Origin: Sporomusa malonica
Lineage (GTDB): Bacteria; Bacillota; Negativicutes; Sporomusales; Sporomusaceae
Strand: one strand, 5' to 3'
DNA: 64,000 nt
Assembly (NCBI RefSeq): GCF_041428715.1
Contig: NZ_CP155572.1
Both the position numbers and the translations under genes were made by a program. The notes below the pieces were generated by a model. The model did not search any database and had not been told where the DNA came from. It worked only from the letters and a program-made list of their open reading frames with translations. This document shows, piece after piece, positions 1 to 7,239 of this stretch; the stretch's first letter is position 1; every line of letters starts with the position of its first letter.

Positions 1-340
1 TAGCGACAACCGCCTCTGTTGCAGCCGGCAAAGCAGCGATCTCACTCCCGAGAACATCGGGCACTGATGCGGAAACAATAACTTTGCCACTATATTTTTC
101 CACCACACCACAGGCGCAAGCCTGACTGCATCCCTCCACCGTTATTGTTGGATAAATCCTGGCAAATTCCTGTTCTTTCATGTTCCCAGTTAAAAAGAGC
201 GGCAGACACTGACCCACAGTCTGTCCAGGCCGTAGTTCGCTAATGACTTTCCCTGCCGCCATCCTGGCTATTACCCCGCCCAGACAGTCAACACCACTAC
301 AAGCAACTATACCAACGCGGAAAGCGCCGCTCTCCATCAT
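1..340 (-). CDS. putative zinc-binding (DGC-type) protein, C-terminus outside window
   Basis: The reading frame starts at an ATG at 340 behind a GGAGG ribosome site five bases upstream and stays open to the left edge, so only about 113 N-terminal residues are visible. They contain paired cysteines in contexts seen in the small 'putative zinc-binding' DGC-domain proteins: ACSGVDCLGG near the start and EGCSQACACG in the middle. The start overlaps the stop of the next gene upstream by four bases (ATGA), so the two are translationally coupled. Function is not known for the family; metal or thiol handling is a guess from the cysteines and from the thioredoxin-like and arsenic genes nearby. Confidence 0.6.
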   Translation of the reverse strand, partial: MMESGAFRVGIVACSGVDCLGGVIARMAAGKVISELRPGQTVGQCLPLFLTGNMKEQEFARIYPTITVEGCSQACACGVVEKYSGKVIVSASVPDVLGSEIAALPAATEAVVA

Positions 341-753
341 ACATTTCCTCCTTTTGGTCCCAATTCTTTGACAGCAGCCGCCACATCCTGAGCGACTATT
401 CCAGCCAATGACAACCCTCGTTGGTTTAATCCCGCAATTGAGCCTACATCTTCTGATTCTAATGTTACAAGTGTATCAGCTATTACAATCTGCCGCCTGA
501 TATCCCCGCCGTAGATCTCTACGTTTTTTGATGCGCACTTTCTCGCGCAGCCATCTACTGTTATACACGCTACTCCATCAAGCTTAGCAATAGCCTCAAT
601 ATTACCCACAACAATTCTTGCTAGACACATGACTTCGGCCTGATTTTCGGCTAGCTCAGCCCCAGCCTGCACTATTGCTTCATGAGCAATTAATCCATTA
701 ACTTTATCCTGCCCGCCACAGGCAATTAGCTTTATCCTATCCCAGTCTGCCAT
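337..753 (-). CDS. putative zinc-binding (DGC-type) protein
   Basis: 138 residues. An N-terminal ACGGQDKVNG stretch, a central CLARIV and a VDGCARKCASK motif give the spaced cysteines typical of the DGC 'putative zinc-binding protein' family, whose biochemical role is undescribed. It overlaps the following gene, a probable paralogue, by four bases (ATGA), so the pair forms a small operon. The gene is separated from the thioredoxin-like gene at 927-1160 by a bidirectional terminator, so it probably has its own promoter in 754-830. Confidence 0.6.
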   Translation of the reverse strand: MADWDRIKLIACGGQDKVNGLIAHEAIVQAGAELAENQAEVMCLARIVVGNIEAIAKLDGVACITVDGCARKCASKNVEIYGGDIRRQIVIADTLVTLESEDVGSIAGLNQRGLSLAGIVAQDVAAAVKELGPKGGNV

Positions 754-830
754 AGTTTCCCTCCCCCTTATATATCTCTGTTTAATACCATATTATTTGC
801 GTTTAAAAATTCTGTCAATTAAAATCAAAG

Positions 831-867
831 AAAAGACCAGTAATCTATTTGAATTTACTGGTCTTTT
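831..867. terminator. bidirectional rho-independent terminator
   Basis: Perfect 13-bp arms, AAAAGACCAGTAA and TTACTGGTCTTTT, flank an 11-base loop, with A and T runs at the ends. It ends the thioredoxin-like gene (minus strand) and insulates the DGC pair. Confidence 0.8.
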
Positions 868-926
868 CACTATGCTTTCTATGAAGCAATACACTTTTGC
901 TGCAAAAAAGCACTACTGTTTATGGT

Positions 927-1160
927 TTAGCCTTTAATAAATGCTTTAATCTCATCCTTACTTGGAATTTTCCCTTTAACTTTAACAACGCCATCAATAA
1001 CAAGCGCCGGAGTTGTCATGACCCCATAGGCCATAATGTCTTTCATGTTATCAACTTTAACAATTTCGGCGGTAATACCCAGTTCCGCAACCGCTTCCAT
1101 AGCCAGCCCGGTAAGAGTATGGCATTTTGCGCAACCCATGCCTAATACTTCAATCTTCAT
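927..1160 (-). CDS. small thioredoxin-like protein with CxxC (redox-active disulfide family)
   Basis: 77 residues with the whole thioredoxin-fold core: the N-terminal beta strand MKIEVLG is followed directly by GCAKCHTL, whose CAKC is the redox pair, and a cis-proline motif TTPALVIDG follows near residue 50. This is the 'thioredoxin family / redox-active disulfide protein 2' type, often linked to ArsR regulators and heavy-metal permeases. It likely acts as a cytoplasmic thiol reductant. An AT-rich palindrome at 1249-1274 lies in the promoter region and suggests ArsR-type control. Confidence 0.8.
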   Translation of the reverse strand: MKIEVLGMGCAKCHTLTGLAMEAVAELGITAEIVKVDNMKDIMAYGVMTTPALVIDGVVKVKGKIPSKDEIKAFIKG

Positions 1161-1248
1161 TCCGCAATCCCCCCTAGTAGTTCAGACACCTCTTGGGCTG
1201 CTCCACAGGTACATCTACTCATAGAGTAACCCCTTCGTACTATCCATC

Positions 1249-1274
1249 AATATATTATTAATTTATAATATATT
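1249..1274. promoter_or_regulatory. AT-rich palindromic operator candidate upstream of the thioredoxin-like gene
   Basis: AATATATTA, an 8-base spacer and TAATATATT form a perfect 9-bp inverted repeat in the 332-bp divergent gap between 1160 and 1493. Its size and composition fit a winged-helix (ArsR/SmtB) operator, and a similar palindrome precedes acr3 at 9616. The rest of the gap shows no further gene; the sigma-factor promoter must lie in 1280-1480, but I could not place its elements confidently. Confidence 0.4.
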
Positions 1275-1492
1275 AACATTATATTCCAGGCGGGTCAATA
1301 CCCTGTAATCTAATTCTTACTGTAGTAAAAAACTTAATAATTTTTACGATGCTCTCAGGTCTTAGACCCTCAATTCTCGAACGATAATCTTTGCCATTTC
1401 TTCTTCAACACCGAAAGGACTTTTGACTTCATTAGTTGAATTTTTTGGGAACTACCTCCAGTAAATATATTTAAAAGAAGGAAGGTGTCTAA

Positions 1493-2146
1493 GTGAACAG
1501 GGACAAAGACGCAGAGATAACTAACTGCTCAACACCAGTCAACTTCGAGGACATCTATTTATCATTTTGGCCTAAAATACATCGCTATGTCACCCAGCTA
1601 GTCGGCCACCAGGAAGCAGAGGATTTAACTCAGGAAATCTTCATTAAAATTGGTCAGTCAGTTGATACCTTCCGAAACGAATCTCAGCTTTCTACCTGGA
1701 TTTACCGCATTGCCACCAATGCTGCTATTGACAAAATGCGTAGTGCCCCCTATAGCCGAGAAGTTAGGAAAACAATACAACAACCCAGGCCTCAAGAAGA
1801 GGCTATTGAGATTGATATAGACATTAATAAACTAGCCGAAGTTCCAAAAAGTTCTTTGCCAGAATCGCAACTTATTTATAAAGAAATGAATTCATGCATA
1901 CGCTCGTTCATCGACAATTTACCCGAAATGTATCGTACTGTAGTTATTCTAAGTGAACTCGAGGGACTTAAAAACAAAGAAATTGCTGAAGTTTTAGGTC
2001 TTAGTCTGGATGTGGTAAAAATCCGCCTTCACCGGGCAAAGGCCAAGCTCAAGGAAGATTACTCAAAAAACTGTAACTTCTACCGGGATGAGCGAAATGT
2101 ACTTGCATGCGAACCAAAGGGGCCATTAAAAAATAAAAGTACTTGA
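1493..2146 (+). CDS. ECF-type RNA polymerase sigma factor
   Basis: 217 residues, GTG start behind GAAGGAAGGTG. Region 2 is visible at about residues 20-85 (DLTQEIFIKIG followed by STWIYRIATNAAIDKMR), and region 4 at about 140-190 (LSELEGLKNKEIAEVLGLS, then VVKIRLHRAKAKLKEDY). There is no region 3, as expected for an extracytoplasmic-function sigma factor. No anti-sigma gene follows; instead an AhpD-like gene and a DGC protein follow on the same strand, suggesting that these are its targets or partners in a thiol or oxidative-stress response. Confidence 0.9.
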   Translation: MNRDKDAEITNCSTPVNFEDIYLSFWPKIHRYVTQLVGHQEAEDLTQEIFIKIGQSVDTFRNESQLSTWIYRIATNAAIDKMRSAPYSREVRKTIQQPRPQEEAIEIDIDINKLAEVPKSSLPESQLIYKEMNSCIRSFIDNLPEMYRTVVILSELEGLKNKEIAEVLGLSLDVVKIRLHRAKAKLKEDYSKNCNFYRDERNVLACEPKGPLKNKST

Positions 2147-2205
2147 TTTGTTGTATCCTTTTCGGCGTGACTTCCGTCTATAGTAATAAAAGGAGGTGAC
2201 GCAGA

Positions 2206-2478
2206 ATGGTTTTTGATGAAAAACTTACTGAACTTATCGCTATTGGGGCGTCAATTGGTGCAAACTGCCAACCTTGTCTTGACTATCATGTCAACAAGGC
2301 AAAAGATCATGGCGCCAGTGAACAAGAAATAAGTGCCGCAATCAACATTGGCAAAACAGTGAGAAAAGGTGCCGCTTTTAAAATGGATGAACATGCCGCT
2401 GCCCTACAAGGTAAGCCGTCAGCAAACCCTGGTTCGACAGGCAATGTATGTGATTGCAGCGGTGGTTCTTGTTGCTAA
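2206..2478 (+). CDS. carboxymuconolactone decarboxylase / AhpD-like protein
   Basis: 90 residues with a good AAAGGAGGTGA site. The AhpD-type redox motif appears as NCQPCLDYHV (about residues 22-31), with the CxxC and the downstream histidine that make the peroxidase active site in this family. The C-terminus carries an unusual cysteine-rich tail, CDCSGGSCC, of the kind that could bind metal or a thiol-reactive species. It lies between the sigma factor and a cysteine-rich DGC protein. A role in peroxide or arsenical detoxification is inferred, not shown. Confidence 0.8.
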   Translation: MVFDEKLTELIAIGASIGANCQPCLDYHVNKAKDHGASEQEISAAINIGKTVRKGAAFKMDEHAAALQGKPSANPGSTGNVCDCSGGSCC

Positions 2479-2529
2479 TTCGCAGTATATTAATTCATTA
2501 TTACAAGTTTATCTGAGGAGGAATAGCAG

Positions 2530-3060
2530 TTGTCAAATGGGTGTGGAGAATTAACCGGAGGAAGAAGAATCTGTGCCGAAGGTGCACGCTATGTAGAAAA
2601 GGTGTTGCGCGGTTCGCCCAAAACAGCCATAATGGCTTGTGAAGGCGGTTGTATCAAGGGTGAAATAGCTCGTGTTGCCGCTAATATTTTGGCTTACCAA
2701 TCGGAAAGAGATGCTTCAGTCAGGATCTGCCTGGGAGATGCGGTTACTGGCGACTCCGGTTTTGTAGATTTAGTGAAAAAAGCCCCTGAAACCATCGTTA
2801 TTGAAGGGTGCTTCCTGCACTGCGGTACACAAATCATGAAAACACGTATTCCCGACTTTAACCCAACGATTGTAGAAGCTATTCGGCTCTATAGTTTCGA
2901 TCGCGATAAATACTTTGAAATTTTCGACATGCCCAGGGCCGAAATAGATCAATACGCACAAAAGGTTGCCGATCATGTTCAACAAACGAAATTTCAAGGA
3001 AATGATATCAACGTGAGCACTTTAGCCCCTAGTTGCTGTAGTTGCTCTCCGTGTAAGTAA
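2530..3060 (+). CDS. putative zinc-binding (DGC-type) protein, TTG start
   Basis: 176 residues read from a TTG at 2530 behind GAGGAGG. Motifs MACEGGCIKGE (near residue 35) and IEGCFLHCGT (near residue 97) resemble those of the two proteins at the left edge and mark the DGC family. The C-terminus ends in a tight cysteine cluster, CCSCSPC. The gene follows the AhpD-like gene by about 50 bases and is probably in one transcript with it and the sigma factor. Function unknown. Confidence 0.65.
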   Translation: MSNGCGELTGGRRICAEGARYVEKVLRGSPKTAIMACEGGCIKGEIARVAANILAYQSERDASVRICLGDAVTGDSGFVDLVKKAPETIVIEGCFLHCGTQIMKTRIPDFNPTIVEAIRLYSFDRDKYFEIFDMPRAEIDQYAQKVADHVQQTKFQGNDINVSTLAPSCCSCSPCK

Positions 3061-3144
3061 ATTTTCGTTAGTGATATGTAAGACCTGTAAAATCAAACAA
3101 TTATTCACGATGCGCATGTCAAGGAACTTGAAATAAAAAACAAA

Positions 3145-3170
3145 CAGGGGGATTGCTTTCAGCAACCCCC
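3145..3170 (+). terminator. GC-rich hairpin after the sigma-factor operon
   Basis: GGGGG ... CCCCC with an inner TTGC/GCAA pairing forms a compact hairpin about 90 bases beyond the DGC stop codon. No clean T-run follows, so termination is only likely. 3171-3324 holds nothing else that I recognise. Confidence 0.4.
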
Positions 3171-3324
3171 TATTGATTTGCCCACTTATGCTCTTATCAT
3201 CACAGTTACTCATAGGCACGAATGACTCTATCAAAAATTATCATGTAATTCTTTTGCCAATTGCATTGGATGTCCGCACCATCCAGCGAAAACGTAGACA
3301 TACATTCATACTAGACGTCGAATT

Positions 3325-3552
3325 CTAAACCGGGCCTCGCATTCGCCTAGACGAAAGTTCGCATTCCTTGATCATCAGATTTTGTAACACAGACATAGGC
3401 TCCCCATCTTCGAACTGAGGTTTAATAAAATAATAACAATCAGACCTGTTTGCTGCAGTTTCGTCAGATATCTCAAATTTGTACTTAATACACCATAACT
3501 TACCATCAGGTGTTTTATCTGCAATACCACAAGTTACACATTTGATTGACAT
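3325..3552 (-). CDS. small cysteine-containing protein, function unknown
   Basis: 75 residues from the ATG at 3552, chosen over an upstream in-frame ATG at 3612 because that one lies inside the preceding small gene and the 3552 start has a purine-rich (G5) stretch at the right distance. The start of the protein, IKCVTCGIAD, followed by LWCIKYK and SDCYYF, gives four or more cysteines that could bind zinc. It is the last gene of a three-gene minus-strand unit with the 56-residue gene and the cysteine desulfurase-like gene. I do not recognise a family. Confidence 0.55.
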   Translation of the reverse strand: MSIKCVTCGIADKTPDGKLWCIKYKFEISDETAANRSDCYYFIKPQFEDGEPMSVLQNLMIKECELSSRRMRGPV

Positions 3553-3575
3553 ATTCGCAAGCCCCCTATCGCTTT

Positions 3576-3746
3576 TTACCCTTTCTGGGCCGACAACGTG
3601 TTCGCCAGGCAAGACATATCTTTTTTAACCTTAGGTATAATGTGTTTTAGAACGAATTCCAGGGCTTCGTCAGGGTCTTCATCGTAATAGATGCTTTTTA
3701 GCAATAATTGCTCAGACTCATCAAACGATACAAACACTTTGCCCAT
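3576..3746 (-). CDS. 56-residue acidic small protein, function unknown
   Basis: A short open frame (ATG at 3746, TAA at 3576-3578) fills the gap between the cysteine desulfurase-like gene and the 75-residue gene. The predicted protein begins MGKVFVSFDE and contains an acidic YYDEDPDEALEF helix-like segment. The tight packing (17 bases after one gene, 23 before the next) and the sensible amino-acid composition support it. The ribosome site (GGGGATG) is modest. It may be an accessory to the PLP enzyme. Confidence 0.5.
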   Translation of the reverse strand: MGKVFVSFDESEQLLLKSIYYDEDPDEALEFVLKHIIPKVKKDMSCLANTLSAQKG

Positions 3747-3762
3747 ATCGCATCATCCCCTT

Positions 3763-4911
3763 TCATAATTTCGAAATGATCTGTGCTAGAGCAGACATGA
3801 TAATATCAATATCTTCCTTCTCATTAAAGTATCCGAAACTCATCCTAACAGTCCCAACCAATTCCGTGCCAATTAATCGATGAGCAGTCGGCGCACAATG
3901 CAATCCAGCCCTGACCATAATTTCGTATACCTCATCTAATATATAAGCTACCTCAACCGCCGGAGTGTCTAGTAAATTGAAAGAAATTACTCCTACCATC
4001 TTGTCTGGATCACCTGGCCCATATATTATTACTTGGTCTAGATCTTGCAATTGTTTAAGTGCATAGTGAGTCAAGAACCGCTCTTTCTTTCTGATTTCTT
4101 CAACAGTCTCATCCAGAATAAAACTTACCGCTGCCCCCAATCCGATAATTCCACCTACATTAAGAGTACCTGCCTCTAAACCATCGGGGAGATAGTCAGG
4201 TTGATATGGTGAAATTGAGTCTCTCCCTGTACCTCCTGCTTTTTGTGGACGAATCATTCCCTCATAATTTACCACAAGTCCCCCGGTACCCATAGGGCCC
4301 AGTAAACTCTTGTGGCCGGTAAAAGCCAATATATCAATATAATCTTCCTCTATATCAATTGGGTAGGCACCAGCAGTCTGAGCACTATCTACTAAGAACA
4401 GAATGTCATGCTGCCTAGCAATTCTCCCAATTTGTCGGATAGGCTGGATAGTTCCCAGTACATTGGAAGCGTGAGTAAATACAAAAAGCTGGGTGTTTGG
4501 CTGTACCAGTGCTTCAATCATCCCAACGTCAGTCATGCCACTGCTATCACAAGGAACAGTAGAAATTCGGATATCGTAGTCCCGTTCCAACATCTTTAAG
4601 CACCGCCAGACCGCATTGTGCTCAATACTACTGGTAATGACATGTCCTCCGGGCTTAACAATACCGCGTATCGCTAAATTAATGGCCTCAGTCACATTGG
4701 ATGCAAAAATAACATGCTCTGGATCAGTATGGTTAAATAACCGACAAAGCAGCTTTCTAACTTGATAGACCCTATCGTCGGCGTCTCTCGCCCTAGCGTA
4801 TGCCCCCCGACCTGCATTAGCACCAATATGCTTCATAAAATGATACACAGAGTCGGCTACTGCGTCAGGCTTTGGGTAGGATGTAGCTGCATTATCAAGG
4901 TAGATAGGCAT
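3763..4911 (-). CDS. class V aminotransferase fold, cysteine desulfurase family
   Basis: 382 residues from the ATG at 4911, which has AAGGTGG upstream; an earlier in-frame ATG at 4932 lacks a site. The N-terminus IYLDNAATSYPKP is typical of the PLP-dependent cysteine desulfurase family. Other family marks are SSIEHNAV (His stacking on PLP), VDSAQTAG (Asp and Gln contacts) and FTGHKSLLGPMGTG carrying the PLP lysine, with a C-terminal GLHCAP whose cysteine sits where the catalytic loop is expected. It would take sulfur from cysteine as a persulfide, or act on selenocysteine. It is divergent from a marR gene. Confidence 0.85.
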   Translation of the reverse strand: MPIYLDNAATSYPKPDAVADSVYHFMKHIGANAGRGAYARARDADDRVYQVRKLLCRLFNHTDPEHVIFASNVTEAINLAIRGIVKPGGHVITSSIEHNAVWRCLKMLERDYDIRISTVPCDSSGMTDVGMIEALVQPNTQLFVFTHASNVLGTIQPIRQIGRIARQHDILFLVDSAQTAGAYPIDIEEDYIDILAFTGHKSLLGPMGTGGLVVNYEGMIRPQKAGGTGRDSISPYQPDYLPDGLEAGTLNVGGIIGLGAAVSFILDETVEEIRKKERFLTHYALKQLQDLDQVIIYGPGDPDKMVGVISFNLLDTPAVEVAYILDEVYEIMVRAGLHCAPTAHRLIGTELVGTVRMSFGYFNEKEDIDIIMSALAQIISKL

Positions 4912-5118
4912 AGTCAACCACCTTTTGTTCATTTCGATGAATCCATCGCCAGGAACACTTCATACCATTCGCTTATCCGTGTGTGATTTAACAAAGATTT
5001 GTATAAAAAGCATCAACTCTATTTACATCTTCTGGAATTATATGTATAATCAAATCATATCATCGATAGTTAACATAGTCAACAGTTTTTGTTGTTAATT
5101 AATCATACTAATAGAAAG

Positions 5119-5589
5119 ATGGTAGATGCAATGACAAAGGAGCCTACTAATATTTCGATTGTGAGAAATACTATAAAAATTTTTATGAGAAGTTTAGGTG
5201 TACTGGAAGGCAAAAAAACATTTTGCTACGATTGTACATATGCCCAATGCCATGTTATTTGGGAAACCGCGCAAGAGAAAAAGATCTCGGTAAATGAGCT
5301 AGCAGGCCGATTAAACATTAGTAAAAGTGCAGTAAGTAGAACCGTGGAAGACTTAGTAAATAAGGGCTATCTTCAGAGAAAACCTAACTCTGATGACCGC
5401 AGATATGTGGATATCGAACTTACAGAAAGAGGAAAACTTACTTTTAAAGAGATCGAGCTAAACTCGGATCGCTATTTTGAAGCTATATTGGAGAATATAC
5501 CCAAGGAAAAGCGTGATACAACACTGGAAGGAATTCAAATCTTTAGTACTGCTTTATACCAAGTTTTTAAAAAGGCTGGTGCTGAGTGA
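5119..5589 (+). CDS. MarR-family transcriptional regulator
   Basis: 156 residues if started at the ATG at 5119; a further ATG at 5131 is also possible and neither has a strong ribosome site. The winged helix is clear: LAGRLNISKSAVSRTVEDL is the recognition region and NSDDRRYVDIELTERG the wing. Three cysteines near residues 35-44 (FCYDCTYAQC) could act as a thiol or metal sensor. It is divergently placed to the cysteine desulfurase-like gene, about 200 bp away, and may regulate it. Confidence 0.85.
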   Translation: MVDAMTKEPTNISIVRNTIKIFMRSLGVLEGKKTFCYDCTYAQCHVIWETAQEKKISVNELAGRLNISKSAVSRTVEDLVNKGYLQRKPNSDDRRYVDIELTERGKLTFKEIELNSDRYFEAILENIPKEKRDTTLEGIQIFSTALYQVFKKAGAE

Positions 5590-5627
5590 GATCGTATCTT
5601 ACTTTCCGTACATCCTCAACTAAACGA

Positions 5628-5708
5628 TAAAGAAAACACGGCTTGCGCCGAGCCTTAGCGACAGCGGAAGCCGATGTTGCCCTTATCCAGACGGAAAGTT
5701 ATACTTTC
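5628..5708 (+). repeat. dispersed 81-bp intergenic repeat, copy 1
   Basis: The stretch beginning TAAAGAAAACACGGCTTGCG and ending with the mini-hairpin GAAAGTTATACTTTC is repeated with about 90% identity, inverted, at 60313-60393. Both copies lie in the sense orientation directly downstream of a gene and just upstream of a terminator-like hairpin. Internal complementarity (GGCT/AGCC; GCGACA with TGTTGC) suggests that the RNA folds. This and the following entries account for the 371-bp gap 5590-5960. Confidence 0.75.
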
Positions 5709-5722
5709 TTACAGGATAAGAA

Positions 5723-5751
5723 AGAGATCCCCGCTAAGCGTGGGGATCTCT
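5723..5751 (+). terminator. hairpin downstream of marR and repeat copy 1
   Basis: AGAGATCCCC and GGGGATCTCT are perfect 10-bp arms around a 9-base loop. No T-run follows, so it may be an RNA-stabilising hairpin rather than an efficient terminator. Confidence 0.5.
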
Positions 5752-5922
5752 CAGGTTGTATCGATGAGCTGATCTCGAAAAACACTTATTCGGATGGTTG
5801 ATGGGCGAGCTTTGATGTTGTTTACCGTAATTCTTGTATCCATCCGAGAGATTAAACACCTGCTTAAAGCCATGGTTTAGCAAGATATTTTGGGCGGCAT
5901 TCCCGGTGACGCCTTTGTTACA
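5734..5922 (-). pseudogene. decayed C-terminal fragment of a rhodanese-domain protein
   Basis: On the minus strand, the frame from 5922 reads CNKGVTGNAAQNILLNHGF followed by KQVFNLSDGYKNYG. This is the catalytic-cysteine loop and last helix-strand of a rhodanese domain, as found at the C-terminus of FAD-dependent CoA-disulfide-reductase-like oxidoreductases. The frame upstream is blocked by a stop two codons before the cysteine, and no start or FAD domain is present. The tail past about 5818 runs without homology into the marR-side hairpin. It is a remnant, in the same orientation as arsC, and now acts as spacer DNA. Confidence 0.6.
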
Positions 5923-5960
5923 GTACGTCTACCCATGCTGTGCAGCCTTCTTCCTGTCAA

Positions 5961-6395
5961 CTAAATACTGTTCCGGTAGTCTATAGTCCAGTCTTTAACT
6001 TTCGCCTCTATTGCATCGCGCACTTGTCTAAACTGTTGCAGTTTTTCTTCTTCTGACCCTTCCACAGCGGCAGGGTCATCAAACGGCCACGCCAACAGCG
6101 TTCGCACACCTGGAAAGATGACCGGACATCGGTCTTCCGCCTTTTTGCACACGGCAATCACATAGCCAAAAGACATTTTTCCCAAATACTCCTTAACCCC
6201 TTTCGACCGCTGGCCGCTAATGTCAACGCCAATCTCCTGCATAACTCTGATGGCATAGGGATTTACTATAGTTGGTTCTAAACCAGCGCTGTAGACCTCT
6301 ATAATATCTTCGCCATACTTTTTGAAAAATGCTTCTGCCATTTGACTACGGGCACTGTTCTGTGTACAAATGATCACCACTTTTAGTTTCTTCAT
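5961..6395 (-). CDS. arsC: arsenate reductase, thioredoxin-coupled (low-molecular-weight phosphatase fold)
   Basis: 144 residues from the ATG at 6395, seven bases after GAGGGGG; the ATG at 6401 abuts that site and is less likely. The P-loop CTQNSARSQMAEA near residue 10 holds the nucleophilic cysteine, and AVCKKAEDRCP (about residues 80-90) provides the two cysteines of the resolving disulfide cascade. It reduces arsenate to arsenite, which the Acr3 pump (8394-9452) or the aquaglyceroporin can export. It is the last gene of the ars cluster. A terminator follows arsR upstream, so arsC may have its own promoter near 6400-6700. Confidence 0.9.
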   Translation of the reverse strand: MKKLKVVIICTQNSARSQMAEAFFKKYGEDIIEVYSAGLEPTIVNPYAIRVMQEIGVDISGQRSKGVKEYLGKMSFGYVIAVCKKAEDRCPVIFPGVRTLLAWPFDDPAAVEGSEEEKLQQFRQVRDAIEAKVKDWTIDYRNSI

Positions 6396-6630
6396 CGCCA
6401 TCCCCCTCTATTACCTTTATTTGAGCTTGCCTAATCATCCATAGTTCAGGCTTGTTTGTGCAAAACTATTTATCATATTCAACAGTGTAAATATGTTTTC
6501 ATCATAGGTCACAGCTTCCATATAGTCAATGTACGTTATGTTAAAAGTTTGTAAACTTTTTGAGAACCTTACCCTGTCGATAGAAATACCAACATAAAAG
6601 AGGAGAACACTCTTTGAAATCAGAGCAGCC

Positions 6631-6687
6631 CCTGCTTTATTACCATATGTGATGAGCAACTAACATCGCATATGGTAATAAAGCAGG
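6631..6687. repeat. long perfect inverted repeat between arsR and arsC
   Basis: Two perfect 19-bp arms (left begins CCTGCTTTATTACC, right ends GGTAATAAAGCAGG) enclose 19 bases that themselves contain GATG/CATC. It is too AT-rich and lacks a T-run on either side, so a terminator is unlikely; an operator, a processing site or a mobile-element relic fit better. The 365-bp gap 6396-6760 otherwise contains only a doubtful 74-codon minus-strand frame (6435-6659) whose start lies inside this repeat. Confidence 0.6.
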
Positions 6688-6717
6688 AGGATTTTCTTTT
6701 TCTTGAGAGAATGCCAA

Positions 6718-6745
6718 TAAAAAAACCCCATCTATTTCAGATGGG
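6718..6745 (-). terminator. rho-independent terminator of arsR
   Basis: On the minus strand CCCATCT, a 5-base loop and AGATGGG are followed by GTTTTTTT. It begins 16 bases past the arsR stop codon. Confidence 0.85.
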
Positions 6746-6760
6746 AGTGGTTCAACTATG

Positions 6761-7075
6761 CTACAACATCCGGTTCGGCGAGCAGGGTATGCACCTTACC
6801 AACTCAGTCTCATGTTTCATTGTATCGTCTATAAAACTTTTAATAATCTTCAAATTCTCATAATTGATTCGATAAAATATCCACTTTCCCTCTCGTCTAT
6901 CCTCCAACAAACCGGTTTGCTTCAAAATTTTCAGATGATGCGAGATTGCGGGTTGAGATTTGTCACAAGCGTCAATAATGTCGCATACACATAGTTCTTT
7001 TCCATAAAGCATCTTGATTATTTCCAGCCGAGTCTCGTCACCCAAAGCCTTATAAATCGAAGCAACCTTTTTCAT
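6761..7075 (-). CDS. arsR: ArsR-family metalloregulator
   Basis: 104 residues from the ATG at 7075 (GGAG eight bases upstream); the longer frame to 7150 encodes an implausible N-terminal extension. The winged helix reads IYKALGDETRLEIIKML, then the metal-site motif ELCVCDI in the alpha3 helix, and the recognition segment QPAISHHLKILKQTGLL. The CVC pair is the classical arsenite sensor of ArsR, so arsenite binding should release DNA. Additional C-terminal cysteines (RCIPC) may help. Likely targets are the palindromes upstream of acr3 and of the thioredoxin-like gene. Confidence 0.9.
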   Translation of the reverse strand: MKKVASIYKALGDETRLEIIKMLYGKELCVCDIIDACDKSQPAISHHLKILKQTGLLEDRREGKWIFYRINYENLKIIKSFIDDTMKHETELVRCIPCSPNRML

Positions 7076-7186
7076 CACTAACACTCCATAAAAAAATTTT
7101 AGATTACCATACCAGCAACAAATAAACAACATTAAATATGTGTAATACAATAACCCTTATCGCCTCACCTGTCAATAGCGCAGTAA

Positions 7187-7215
7187 CAAAAAAGAAGACT
7201 ACCTTTCGGTAATCT
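7187..7215 (-). terminator. terminator of the aquaglyceroporin gene
   Basis: On the minus strand AGATTACC-GAAA-GGTAGTCT forms an 8-bp stem with one mismatch and a tetraloop, followed by TCTTTTTT. It lies 25 bases downstream of the stop codon at 7240. Confidence 0.75.
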
Positions 7216-7239
7216 CCCTTCCTTGCCGAGATTGATTGG

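Noticed and set aside
6435..6659. 74-codon minus-strand frame between arsR and arsC
   Set aside because: Its start lies in a perfect inverted repeat, it has no ribosome site, its sequence resembles no family I know, and its composition is that of AT-rich spacer DNA.
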